From contig NZ_JASZYF010000016.1 of NCBI RefSeq assembly GCF_030317115.1, positions 1 through 64,000 of the forward strand: 64,000 nucleotides of DNA, read 5' to 3'. The notes under the pieces are model-generated. The model saw only the letters and a program-made list of their open reading frames with translations. It was not told the DNA's origin and did not search any database. This document shows, in pieces, positions 1-8,286 of the stretch. The DNA is from Variovorax gracilis (GTDB lineage Bacteria; Pseudomonadota; Gammaproteobacteria; Burkholderiales; Burkholderiaceae_C). The position numbers and the translations under genes are program-made. The first letter of the stretch is position 1; every line of letters begins with the position of its first letter.

Positions 1-58
1 ACGCCTCAGCGCCGATGATAGTGCGGGTTCCCGTGTGAAAGTAGGTCATCGTCAGGCT
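1..58 (+). rRNA. rrf: 5S ribosomal RNA, 3' end (partial)
   Basis: The first bases carry the typical 3' half of a betaproteobacterial 5S rRNA, including the GTGAAAGTAGGTCATCGTCAGGC end that pairs with the 5' end lying outside the window. A strong intrinsic terminator follows directly, as expected for the last gene of an rRNA operon. The exact 3' end is approximate to a few bases. Confidence 0.85.
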
Positions 59-70
59 CTTACAGCCCAG

Positions 71-103
71 AAAAGCCCAGCCCCACAAAGGCTGGGCTTT
101 TTT
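71..103 (+). terminator. Intrinsic terminator of the rRNA operon
   Basis: A GC-rich inverted repeat (AAAAGCCCAGCC pairing with GGCTGGGCTTTT across a short loop) ends in a run of six Ts. Its position just after the 5S gene marks it as the rRNA operon terminator. Confidence 0.9.
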
Positions 104-123
104 GCGTCCGCGTTTGCGGTTCT

Positions 124-1047
124 TCAGCGATTCTGAATTCGCTCCGCAGTTGCGGAGGCTGCGCCGGTCTTCACGAGTGCAGCCAGCGCCTGCGCGCTCA
201 GGTCTTCCAACGTGGATGCGGGGAAGAAACGAGCGCGAATGGTCTCCAGGTAAGGCGTTTGCTGCACCCACGATTGCCATTCCTCATTACTCATTGACTG
301 CACTTCAAGCAGCTTGAACTTCACCAACACCTTGACCGCGTGCCACGCATGCTTGGCGGGGTCCCGCGCGAAGCCCTCGAGCCGGCTCCGCGCCGATCGC
401 AATGCGCCGGCGACTTCGTCGAATACGGCGCCATGTCCCGGAATGACCCGGAGCGGGTGGAGCGCCTCGATCACATCGAGCGTCGCCGCGACCTCGTCGA
501 AAGATGGTTCGCCCGAAAGTTCAGGAAACACGACCCCAAAGCCGTTCTCCCACAACGCATCCGCAGAAATCAAGGTTCGCGAGCGCGGCTCCCAAAGGAT
601 GATTGAATGCGGATCATGGCCCGGAGCGGCGTGGACCTCCCACGGAATGTCGCCGAGGACGACCTCGTGGCCAGCCTGGAGCAGCGCATCGAAGCGAAAT
701 CGCGGGCAATTCTGGCCGGTCGTCCGAAAGCTCAGCCCGTCTTCATCCCAGGTTTCTACCAAGGACGCCTCTCCGGGCGGAATTCGCGTCTCGACGCCCG
801 GGTAACGCGCCTGCAGCGCGGCGTTGCCGCCGCAATGATCGCTGTGCAGGTGCGTATTCAGGATCAGATCGAGCGGCCGTCCGGCCAGCGTTGCTTCGAT
901 CAGCGCGAGCGTCTGGTCCGAATGAGTGACATACCCGGTGTCGACCACCGCCGCCTGGTCGCGCCCGACGAAGACGATGTTGTTGGCCGACAGCCATCCC
1001 CGCTCCATGACCAGCAGCTGGGCTGGCAGACCGTCGACGCCCGTCAA
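124..1047 (-). CDS. Metallo-beta-lactamase-fold hydrolase
   Basis: A roughly 307-residue MBL-fold protein. It carries the metal-binding signature THLHSDHCGG (HxHxDH) and a later PGHG histidine motif. The family hydrolyses thioesters, lactones or phosphodiesters; the substrate cannot be told here. I place the start at TTG 1047, which overlaps the TGA stop of the upstream acyl-CoA ligase gene (TTGA) and implies translational coupling. An open frame runs further upstream to 1164, but inside fadD it reads as shadow sequence; an internal ATG at 1008 is an alternative. Co-transcription with fadD suggests a role in acyl-CoA or ester metabolism, which is inference. Confidence 0.8.
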   Translation of the reverse strand: MTGVDGLPAQLLVMERGWLSANNIVFVGRDQAAVVDTGYVTHSDQTLALIEATLAGRPLDLILNTHLHSDHCGGNAALQARYPGVETRIPPGEASLVETWDEDGLSFRTTGQNCPRFRFDALLQAGHEVVLGDIPWEVHAAPGHDPHSIILWEPRSRTLISADALWENGFGVVFPELSGEPSFDEVAATLDVIEALHPLRVIPGHGAVFDEVAGALRSARSRLEGFARDPAKHAWHAVKVLVKFKLLEVQSMSNEEWQSWVQQTPYLETIRARFFPASTLEDLSAQALAALVKTGAASATAERIQNR

Positions 1048-2735
1048 GCCTGCGCGCCCACGCGCAATTGCCGGCGAAGAATCTTTCCGACATTGGTCTT
1101 TGGCAAGGCGTCGCGAAACTCGATGTGCTTCGGCCGCTTGTACCCGGTCAGTTGATCGTGGCAATAGCGCATGACCGTGTCCTCGGTCAGTGAAGCGTCC
1201 TTCCGGACGACGAAGACCTTGATGGCTTCGCCTTGCTTTTCATCAGGCACGCCGACCGCGGCGCACTCGATCACGCCAGGGCACAGCGAGATGACGTTCT
1301 CGAGCTCGTTCGGAAAGACGTTGAAGCCGCTCACGAGAATCATGTCCTTCTTGCGGTCGACGATCTTGCTGTAGCCGTCCTCCTGCATCACGGCGATGTC
1401 GCCGGTCCGCATGAAGCCGTCCGGCGTGAACGCCGCAGCGGTTTCCGCAGGCTGGTTGTAATAGCCGGTCATCACGTTGGGCCCCTTGATGCACAGCTCG
1501 CCCGCTTCGCCATCGGGGAGCGAGCGGCCTTCATCGTCCTTGATCGCGAGCTCGATGCCCGGCAGCGGCAGGCCGATGGTGCCGGTGAACGCGGTGTTCG
1601 ACACCGGGTTGTTCGTGCCGATGGCGCAGGTCTCGCTCATGCCCCAGCCTTCGATCATCGGACATCCAGTGACCTCGAACCACTTGCGCGCCGTGCCCTC
1701 CGAAGCTGCCATGCCGCCGGCCTGCGAGACGAACAGGGTCGAGAAATCGACCGTCTTGAACTCGGGATGCACCAGCAAGGCGTTGAAGAGCGTGTTCACT
1801 GCCGGCAGCATATGGAAGGGCCGCTTCTTCAGTACCGCGATGAACTTGTCGAAGTCGCGCGGGTTCGGTATCAACGTGAGATGCGAGCCCTGGCGGATCG
1901 CGAGCAGGCAGAGCGTCAGGGCGAAGATGTGATACAGCGGCAGCGCCGCGATGCTGTTGACCTTCGACAGATCGCCCGCGCGGGCCAGCGCCGGCGTGAA
2001 CCACGCCTCTGCCTGGAGCGTCGCCGCGACGATGTTGCGATGCGTGAGCACCGCTCCTTTCGACAGGCCCGTCGTACCGCCGGTGTATTGCAGGAAGGCG
2101 ATCGAATCCAGCGTGCTCGGGTCGGCCCCGAGCTTGCGGCCCCGGCCCTCCTCGATCACCTGGGAGAACGGCGTGACGGTCCGGCCGTTGTCCAGCGGCA
2201 GCTTGTAGGCCGGCACCATCTTCGCGAGATGCCGGACGGCGATGGTGATCCACTTGCCGTACAGCCCGCCGAGAAGGTCACCCATCGACGCGACCACGAC
2301 ATGCTTCACGGCGGTGCTGTCGATCACCTGTTCGAGCGTAGCCGCGAAGTTCTCGAGAATGACGATCGCCGTCGCGCCGGAGTCCTTCAGTTGGTGCTCG
2401 AGTTCGCGCGCGGTGTACAGCGGATTGACGTTGACGCAGGTGTAGCCCGCGCGCAGCACGCCGCACATCGTGACCGGGAATTGCGGCACGTTGGGCAGCA
2501 TGATCGCCACGCGTGCGCCATCCTCCAGTCCGCGCGACTGCAGCCAGGCTCCCAGCGCGGTCGACAAGACATCGAGCTCGCCATAGGACATCCACCGCTC
2601 CATGCACACGGAAAACGGGCGCTCGGCATATCGCTTGAATGACTCGTCGAACATCTGCCCCAGCGAACGGTATTGCTCGGGGTGGACTTCGTGCGGCACG
2701 CCGGCCGGATAGTTCTGTAGCACGGATGTCTGCAT
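1044..2735 (-). CDS. fadD: Long-chain fatty acid--CoA ligase (FadD-like)
   Basis: A 563-residue adenylate-forming enzyme that activates fatty acids with ATP and CoA for beta-oxidation. The P-loop-like motif YTGGTTGLSKGA lies near residue 216, GWGMSET follows, and the C-terminal catalytic lysine sits in LPKTNVGKILRR. Length and layout fit FadD. The ATG is preceded by AAAGGAAACC, a good ribosome binding site. It overlaps the MBL-fold gene by four bases and so probably heads a two-gene transcript. Chain-length specificity is not readable from sequence, and medium-chain activity is possible. Confidence 0.9.
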   Translation of the reverse strand: MQTSVLQNYPAGVPHEVHPEQYRSLGQMFDESFKRYAERPFSVCMERWMSYGELDVLSTALGAWLQSRGLEDGARVAIMLPNVPQFPVTMCGVLRAGYTCVNVNPLYTARELEHQLKDSGATAIVILENFAATLEQVIDSTAVKHVVVASMGDLLGGLYGKWITIAVRHLAKMVPAYKLPLDNGRTVTPFSQVIEEGRGRKLGADPSTLDSIAFLQYTGGTTGLSKGAVLTHRNIVAATLQAEAWFTPALARAGDLSKVNSIAALPLYHIFALTLCLLAIRQGSHLTLIPNPRDFDKFIAVLKKRPFHMLPAVNTLFNALLVHPEFKTVDFSTLFVSQAGGMAASEGTARKWFEVTGCPMIEGWGMSETCAIGTNNPVSNTAFTGTIGLPLPGIELAIKDDEGRSLPDGEAGELCIKGPNVMTGYYNQPAETAAAFTPDGFMRTGDIAVMQEDGYSKIVDRKKDMILVSGFNVFPNELENVISLCPGVIECAAVGVPDEKQGEAIKVFVVRKDASLTEDTVMRYCHDQLTGYKRPKHIEFRDALPKTNVGKILRRQLRVGAQA

Positions 2736-2838
2736 GCGGTTTCCTTTGGCGCGGATTGTCGAAGCGAGCTCGTGCTGGCCGCCAGCGGGCTTGTCCTAAT
2801 GCGGCACCGCGTCAGTCGCCCATGCGATAGTCGGACTC

Positions 2839-3723
2839 ATGATTGCGCGTCTTCAGCGATGGTCGGTGTGGGGTTGGCTCGTGATCGCCGTCGCGTGGAC
2901 GAGCTTCTGGTGGGGGAGATCGATGGTGATCGCCCTCACAGGCCTCGTGGTGCTGATCTGCGCGCATGCGGGCGTGCTGGCTTTCGAGTTTCTCGCCAGC
3001 TATCGCGTGAGCGCGCAGGATCCCGTTCGTCGCGGCAGCGCGATGCAGTACATCCGCGCATGGCTGGCCGAGAGCCTGGCGGCGCCGACGGTCTTCGGCT
3101 GGCGCCAGCCCTTCCGGTCCAATTCCATCCCGGACCGACTCCAGCCCGATCCGCGCCGTGGGACAGTGCTGGTCCATGGCTTTGTCGGCAATCGCGGCTT
3201 CTGGAATCCGTGGCTGCGCGAGTTGCAGGCTTCTGGGCGTGTGTTCGTGGCAGTCACGCTGGAGCCGGCTTTCGGCTCCATCGATCGCTACGTTGAAATC
3301 GTCGACGACGCGATTGCGCGCGTAACGGCCGCTACGGGGCAGCCGCCGCTCCTCATCTGCCACAGCATGGGGGGCCTGGCTGCCCGGGCCTGGCTGCGCG
3401 ATTCGGATGGCGCACGTGTGCACCGCATCGTGACGATCGCCACGCCGCACCGGGGCACGTGGCTGGCGCGCTTCGGCCGCACCGTCAACGGCCGGGAGAT
3501 GCGCATGGGCGGCGAATGGCTGCAGAAAATCGAAGGCGAGCGGGCGAGCACGCAGCAAGTGCCGTTCACCTGCTGGTATTCCAACTGCGACAACATCGTC
3601 TTTCCCACTTCCGTGGCGACCTTGCCGGCGGCGGACAACCGTCTCGTTCCGGGCCGGGCGCACGTGGAACTGGCTTTCGACCCTCGGGTCATGCGCGAGA
3701 CCCTGGTACTGCTGGAGAGCTGA
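2839..3723 (+). CDS. Membrane-anchored alpha/beta hydrolase, lipase-like
   Basis: A 294-residue protein with two N-terminal hydrophobic segments (about residues 10-48) followed by an alpha/beta hydrolase domain. The oxyanion-hole motif VLVHGFVGNRGFW and the nucleophile elbow CHSMGG (Ser near residue 176) resemble triacylglycerol lipases and related esterases. The catalytic His is probably the one in GRAHVEL near the C-terminus. It is divergent from fadD, and a lipase next to fatty acyl-CoA ligase makes metabolic sense, but the substrate is inferred only from family. Confidence 0.8.
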   Translation: MIARLQRWSVWGWLVIAVAWTSFWWGRSMVIALTGLVVLICAHAGVLAFEFLASYRVSAQDPVRRGSAMQYIRAWLAESLAAPTVFGWRQPFRSNSIPDRLQPDPRRGTVLVHGFVGNRGFWNPWLRELQASGRVFVAVTLEPAFGSIDRYVEIVDDAIARVTAATGQPPLLICHSMGGLAARAWLRDSDGARVHRIVTIATPHRGTWLARFGRTVNGREMRMGGEWLQKIEGERASTQQVPFTCWYSNCDNIVFPTSVATLPAADNRLVPGRAHVELAFDPRVMRETLVLLES

Positions 3724-3802
3724 ACCAAGATGCTTCCCACGGCGCGAGCCCTCGCCGCGAGGCTGCTGCCCCGATTCGCCCACAGCGGCCGGGGCGACCG
3801 CG

Positions 3803-4603
3803 CTACTTGAGCCAGCGGTCCATCGTCCGCTGGAATTCGCCGCCCGCGACCGACAGGTGAAGCCACTGGTCGACATAGGCCTTGAAGGCCACATCGTCGC
3901 GCGGCAGCATCCACGCCATCTCGCCGTACTGCAGCGGCTTGTCGGGGTTGATGGCGCAGAGGCCCGGCTTGAGCTTCTGCTGCGTAATGGCCTCGGCCGA
4001 CTCGGTCACGAAGACATCGGCGCGGTTCGCGAGGATCTCGTCGAAGATGGTCACGTTCTCGCCATGCAGCGTGAGCTTGGCGCGCTTGAAGTTCGCGCGC
4101 GCAAAACGCTCGTTGCTGCCGCCCGGGTTGAAGATCACCCGCACTTCCGGCTTGTCGATCAGCTCCACGGTCTGGTACTTGGCGATGTCCGCGCAGCGCG
4201 CAATAGGCGTCTTGCCGTTGACCATGTAGGGCGTGCTGAAGAAGGCGCGCTTCTGGCGATCGGTGGTCACCGACACACCGCCCACCGCCATGTCGCACTT
4301 GCCGGCCGCGAGGTCGGGCAAGAGATTGGCCCACGTCGTCTTGACCCACTCCGGCTTCGCGTTGAGGCTCGCGCTGAAGCTGGTCATCAGATCGACGTCG
4401 ATGCCTTCGTAGCCCGCGTCCGGCTTCTGGAAGCTGAACGGCCGGTAGTCCCCGGGCGTGCAGATGCGCAGCACGCCCGCCTTCTGCACGGCGTCGAGCC
4501 GAGAAGTCGTCTCGCCTGGCCGCGGCGTCATCGCACAGCCTCCCAGTGCCAGGGCTGCAGCCGCCACCCAGAGGGAAGAACGAAGCGAGGACGTCGGGCG
4601 CAT
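3803..4603 (-). CDS. pheC: Periplasmic cyclohexadienyl (arogenate/prephenate) dehydratase-like lipoprotein
   Basis: A 266-residue periplasmic protein with a lipoprotein signal peptide (lipobox LGGC near residue 22) and a type-3 solute-binding fold. From memory of the family, several stretches (GDYRPFSF, FFSTPYMVNGKTPI, NPGGSNERFARANFKRAKL, AYVDQWLHL) match PheC-type cyclohexadienyl dehydratases rather than ordinary amino-acid binding proteins. That enzyme makes phenylpyruvate or phenylalanine from prephenate or arogenate in the periplasm. It lies next to hpd, which handles hydroxyphenylpyruvate, so the context supports aromatic amino-acid metabolism. A plain ABC binding protein remains the alternative. 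The start ATG follows TAGGAG. Confidence 0.75.
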   Translation of the reverse strand: MRPTSSLRSSLWVAAAALALGGCAMTPRPGETTSRLDAVQKAGVLRICTPGDYRPFSFQKPDAGYEGIDVDLMTSFSASLNAKPEWVKTTWANLLPDLAAGKCDMAVGGVSVTTDRQKRAFFSTPYMVNGKTPIARCADIAKYQTVELIDKPEVRVIFNPGGSNERFARANFKRAKLTLHGENVTIFDEILANRADVFVTESAEAITQQKLKPGLCAINPDKPLQYGEMAWMLPRDDVAFKAYVDQWLHLSVAGGEFQRTMDRWLK

Positions 4604-4632
4604 GCGGAGCTCCTACATAGAGATAAGGGCGC

Positions 4633-5760
4633 CTATTGTGCGGCGGCGAGCACGCCGCGGCGGATCTGGTCGAGTTCGATGCTTTCGAACAGCGCCTTGA
4701 AGTTGCCTTCGCCGAAGCCATCGTCGCCCTTGCGCTGGATGAACTCGAAGAAGATGGGCCCGAGCTGGTTCTCGCTGAAGATCTGCAGCAGCAACGCGCC
4801 CTTCTTGCCGTCGACCAGGATCTTGCGCTTCTTCAACGCGGCCACGTTCTCGCCGTGGCCAGGGATGCGCTTGTCGATCAGTTCGTAGTATGTGTCGATG
4901 GTGTCCAGCAGCTTCACGCCCGAAGCGCGCAGCGCGTCGACCGAATGCGCCAGGTCGCGCGAACCCATCGCGATGTGCTGGATGCCTTCGCCGCGATAGC
5001 TGTCCAGGTACTCCTGGATCTGGCCGGCCTTTTCGTTGCCTTCTTCGTTGATCGGGATCCGGATCTTGCCGCAGGGGCTGGTCATGGCCTTGCTCTTCAC
5101 GCCCGTGACCTGGCCTTCGATGTCGAAGTAGCGGATCTCGCGGAAGTTGAACAGGCGCTCGTAGAAGTCGGCCCATTCCTTCAGGCGACCGCGGTGCACG
5201 TTGTGCGTCAGGTGGTCGATGTAGGTGAGGCCGTGGCCTTCCGGCGCGAGCGCCTCGACCGCAGTCAGGCCGGGCAGGGCCTCGAAGTCCACGTCGTAGA
5301 AACCGATGTTGCCGATGTCGCCAGGGGCCGCACCGTTCTTGCCGCGCCAGCGGTCGACGAAATAGATCAGGCTGTCGCCGATGCCCTTGATGGCCGGGAT
5401 GTTCAGTTCGCCCGGGCCGGCACCGGGCGCAAAGCCCCAGGCGCCCAGCGAGATGGCGCGCTCGTAGGCGGCCTTGGCGTCCTGCACGCGGAATGCGATC
5501 GCGCAGATGCTCGGACCATGCTGGCGCGCGAAGCGCTGCGCGAAGGAGTCAGGCTCCGAATTGATGATGAAGTTGATCGTGCCCTGGCGATACAGCAGCA
5601 CGTTCTTGTGCCGGTGCCTGGCGATCGGCCGGAAGCCCATCTGCTCGAAGACCTTGCCCATCGCGGCGGGATCGGGTGCGGCGTATTCGATGAACTCGAA
5701 GCCGTCGGTTCCCATCGGGTTCTCCCAAGGCGTGAAAGCAGATTCGTCGTTGGTGCTCAT
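4633..5760 (-). CDS. hpd: 4-hydroxyphenylpyruvate dioxygenase
   Basis: A 375-residue non-heme iron dioxygenase that converts 4-hydroxyphenylpyruvate to homogentisate in tyrosine and phenylalanine breakdown. It has two vicinal-oxygen-chelate domains. The iron ligands appear as His in DHLTHNVHRG (about residue 182), His in GIQHIAMGS (about 262) and Glu in FFEFIQRKG (about 338), spaced as in characterised bacterial enzymes. The length is normal. It is transcribed divergently from an Lrp-type regulator and upstream of the PheC-like gene, with only a 29-bp gap. Confidence 0.95.
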   Translation of the reverse strand: MSTNDESAFTPWENPMGTDGFEFIEYAAPDPAAMGKVFEQMGFRPIARHRHKNVLLYRQGTINFIINSEPDSFAQRFARQHGPSICAIAFRVQDAKAAYERAISLGAWGFAPGAGPGELNIPAIKGIGDSLIYFVDRWRGKNGAAPGDIGNIGFYDVDFEALPGLTAVEALAPEGHGLTYIDHLTHNVHRGRLKEWADFYERLFNFREIRYFDIEGQVTGVKSKAMTSPCGKIRIPINEEGNEKAGQIQEYLDSYRGEGIQHIAMGSRDLAHSVDALRASGVKLLDTIDTYYELIDKRIPGHGENVAALKKRKILVDGKKGALLLQIFSENQLGPIFFEFIQRKGDDGFGEGNFKALFESIELDQIRRGVLAAAQ

Positions 5761-5912
5761 GGCGGCTCTCCGATAGGCGGGGTGGGTGATTCAGTGTCGC
5801 GCCGCGGTTCTGCGGTGTCCGTGTTGAACTGTAAAAGCGCGAGGCATCATCTTTTGTGCGTTGTTGCGCCTGCTTGCGGTCGGTGGCGCAGGAATCCTGC
5901 GAAAATCAAAAT

Positions 5913-6386
5913 ATGGACGCACTTGACAAGATCGACCGACACATTCTTCGCACCCTGCAATCCGATGGGCGCGCCACCTACGACCAATTGGCGGAGCAGG
6001 TCAGCCTCTCTCCCAGCGCGGTGCTGCGACGGGTCAAGCGGCTGGAGGAAGCACGCGTCATCGATCGCTACGTTGCCCTCGTCAAGCCCGAATCGGTCGG
6101 CCTCGGGCTCACCGCCTATCTGAACGTCCGACTCGAAAAGCACACCGAAAGCCACAAGCGCAACCCCATGGACTTGTTCCGCGCCAGCGTTCAAACTTGG
6201 CCGGAAGTCGTCGAATGCGCGGCGCTGACCGGGGAGATGGACTACCTCTTGCGGGTGGTCGTGGCCGATATGGGCCATTACAGCCGTTTCATCATGGACA
6301 CGCTGCTTAAGCACCCCAGCGTGCAAGACTGCAAGACCAGCTTCGTGCTCGACCGCGTGAAAGCGACGACCGCAGTGCCCGTGTAA
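5913..6386 (+). CDS. Lrp/AsnC-family transcriptional regulator
   Basis: A 157-residue protein with an N-terminal helix-turn-helix (IDRHILRTLQSDGRATYDQLA..SPSAVLRRVKRLE) and a C-terminal RAM effector-binding domain. I start it at ATG 5913 (MDALDKIDRHIL), which gives the usual family length; the open frame upstream has no matching sequence. The 152-bp divergent gap with hpd suggests it responds to an aromatic amino acid and controls hpd and pheC, which is inference from position. Confidence 0.9.
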   Translation: MDALDKIDRHILRTLQSDGRATYDQLAEQVSLSPSAVLRRVKRLEEARVIDRYVALVKPESVGLGLTAYLNVRLEKHTESHKRNPMDLFRASVQTWPEVVECAALTGEMDYLLRVVVADMGHYSRFIMDTLLKHPSVQDCKTSFVLDRVKATTAVPV

Positions 6387-6494
6387 CAACAGTTTTGTAA
6401 CGGTATCGGTCTTTTTTTGGTACTTGTTCACCAATGAAGCGCCGGGGTGTCCCTACAGCCTTGTGAGTCTAGGGAAAACCCTTATATTTGATGC

Positions 6495-7220
6495 ATGCTT
6501 ACCGCCAAGGCCCTCTTTCTAGCCTCACTCGGCGTCGGCTCTTTCCTGAAGGCGCCGATGGTTGAGGCGCATCCGCGCACCGCCGCGCCGACCCCTGTGA
6601 TGGTGCCGATCCGTTCGATCGGCCCGCGCGAGCGTGACCGCATCGCGCAACACCTGCTCGCCCTCGCACCGCACGACCGCTATCTGCGCTTCGGCTATGC
6701 GGCGTCGGACGAGCAGATTCGCCGCTACGTCGACGGTCTCGATTTCGAGCGCGACGAGCTTTTCGGCATCTACAACCGCCGACTCGACCTCATCGCGATG
6801 GCCCACCTGGCCTTCGCGCCCGCTGAGCAGCAGCAGGACTGCGCCGAATTCGGCGTCTCCGTCGCCGAACACGCCCGGGGACGAGGCTACGGCGCTCGCC
6901 TGTTCGAGCGCGCCGTCGTCGTTGCCCGCAACGAGGGCGTCGGCATGCTGTTCATCCACGCCCTGAGCGAAAACGCGGCCATGCTCAAGATCGCCCGCAA
7001 CGCCGGCGCGACCGTCGTGCGCAGCGGCTCCGAATCCGAGGCCCACCTCGAACTCCCAGCGGCCACCTTCGATAGCCGCATGAGCGAAATCGCCCTGCAG
7101 CACTTCGCCCAGGTCGACTACCAACTCAAGACGCGCGCCAAGCAGTTCTGGGCCTTCCTGGCCGAACTCCAGGAAATCCGCAGCGGCGTCCGGGCCGCAA
7201 GAGAAAAGTCCTCACCGTAG
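6495..7220 (+). CDS. GNAT-family N-acetyltransferase
   Basis: A 241-residue protein with a GNAT acetyl-CoA binding core: the VAEHARGRGYGARLFERA segment is the motif A pyrophosphate loop (R/QxxGxG/A), followed by FIHALSENAAMLKIARNAGA typical of motif B. The substrate is unknown. The start is uncertain: ATG 6495 is used, but ATG 6558 or an out-of-frame ATG at 6491 lie nearby. It stands alone between the Lrp gene and an intergenic repeat ahead of corC. Confidence 0.8.
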   Translation: MLTAKALFLASLGVGSFLKAPMVEAHPRTAAPTPVMVPIRSIGPRERDRIAQHLLALAPHDRYLRFGYAASDEQIRRYVDGLDFERDELFGIYNRRLDLIAMAHLAFAPAEQQQDCAEFGVSVAEHARGRGYGARLFERAVVVARNEGVGMLFIHALSENAAMLKIARNAGATVVRSGSESEAHLELPAATFDSRMSEIALQHFAQVDYQLKTRAKQFWAFLAELQEIRSGVRAAREKSSP

Positions 7221-7276
7221 CCAGGCCCGCAAGGCGCCGCCTCCCCGAGCGGCCTCGTGCAGCGCGCCGCGTGGGT

Positions 7277-7350
7277 CGGTGGCCGCGGATCCGGCTTCGC
7301 CGGTCCGAAGGCCACGCCCCCCTGAGGGGGGAGGCGGCTACACGAAGTGA
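7277..7350 (+). repeat. Dispersed intergenic repeat, copy 1
   Basis: This stretch contains GCGGATCCGGCTTCGCCGG, then a C6-TGA-G6 hairpin at 7316-7330, then ACACGAAGTGAG. A matching element lies in inverse orientation at 17622-17696 with the same order of parts. It fills most of the gap between the GNAT gene and corC and looks like a small dispersed hairpin repeat; it may also act as a transcription terminator. Confidence 0.7.
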
Positions 7351-7407
7351 GCAAGCAACGGGGGTGCCTCATGTATGCTTGTAGTCCCCCAACTAAGCCC
7401 TCCCGCA

Positions 7408-8286
7408 GTGGCAGACCCTCACCCTGAACGCGCGCCCGTCGAGCGTGAAGACAAGCGCAGCTTTCTTCAAAAGCTCGCCGAATTCATCCATCCCGGGCCC
7501 GACTCGCGCGACGAGCTGATCGAAACGCTTGCCGACGCCGAGGACAACGACGTGATCGGTCCCGAATCACGCGTCATGCTCGAAGGCGTGCTCCGCATGG
7601 CCGACATGACGGCCGGCGACGTGATGGTGGCCGCGCCCCGCATGGACCTGGTCAACATCGACGCGCCCTTCGACGCGTTGCTGCACCTGGTGATCGACAC
7701 CGCCCACTCGCGCTTCCCCGTCTACGAGGGCGAAAAGGAAAACATCATCGGCATCCTTCTCGCGAAGGACCTGCTCAAGCTGCAACGCGCACCGGGCCTC
7801 AACATCCGCGCCCTGCTGCGGCCCGCGACCTTCGTGCCGGAGAGCAAGGGGCTCAACGACCTGCTGCGCGAATTCCGCGGCAATCGCAACCACCTCGCGA
7901 TCGTCATCGACGAGTTCGGCCGCGTGGCCGGCCTGATCACCATCGAGGACGTGCTCGAACAGATCGTCGGCGAGATCGAGGACGAGTTCGACATCGCCGA
8001 AGACGAGGGCGACATCTTCGGCCTCGCGGACCACACCTACCGTGTGTCGGGCGACACGCCCATCGAGCGCGTGGCCGAAGCTTTCGGCATCACCTTCGAC
8101 GACGAGGTGCTCAGCGAGGACTTCGACACCATCGGCGGATTGATCGCGCACCAGATGGGCCACGTGCCCAAGCGCGGCGAGCACTTCGCGATCGGCGCCT
8201 TCGACTTCGTCGTGCTGCACACGAAGGGCGGCGCGGTGCGCTGGTTCAAGGTCTCGCCCGCGCGCGGCGACGACGCGGCCGATTGA
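7408..8286 (+). CDS. corC: CorC/HlyC-type transporter-associated protein (tandem CBS domains)
   Basis: A 292-residue protein with two CBS domains (around MTAGDVMVAAPRMDLV and RLL..TFVPESKGLNDLL) and a C-terminal CorC_HlyC domain. The family is linked to magnesium and cobalt efflux and envelope integrity. I start it at GTG 7408 (VADPHPERAP), which fits the family N-terminus; the open frame begins at 7375. Its stop overlaps the TTG start of lnt, as in many proteobacteria where the two form an operon. Confidence 0.85.
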   Translation: MADPHPERAPVEREDKRSFLQKLAEFIHPGPDSRDELIETLADAEDNDVIGPESRVMLEGVLRMADMTAGDVMVAAPRMDLVNIDAPFDALLHLVIDTAHSRFPVYEGEKENIIGILLAKDLLKLQRAPGLNIRALLRPATFVPESKGLNDLLREFRGNRNHLAIVIDEFGRVAGLITIEDVLEQIVGEIEDEFDIAEDEGDIFGLADHTYRVSGDTPIERVAEAFGITFDDEVLSEDFDTIGGLIAHQMGHVPKRGEHFAIGAFDFVVLHTKGGAVRWFKVSPARGDDAAD

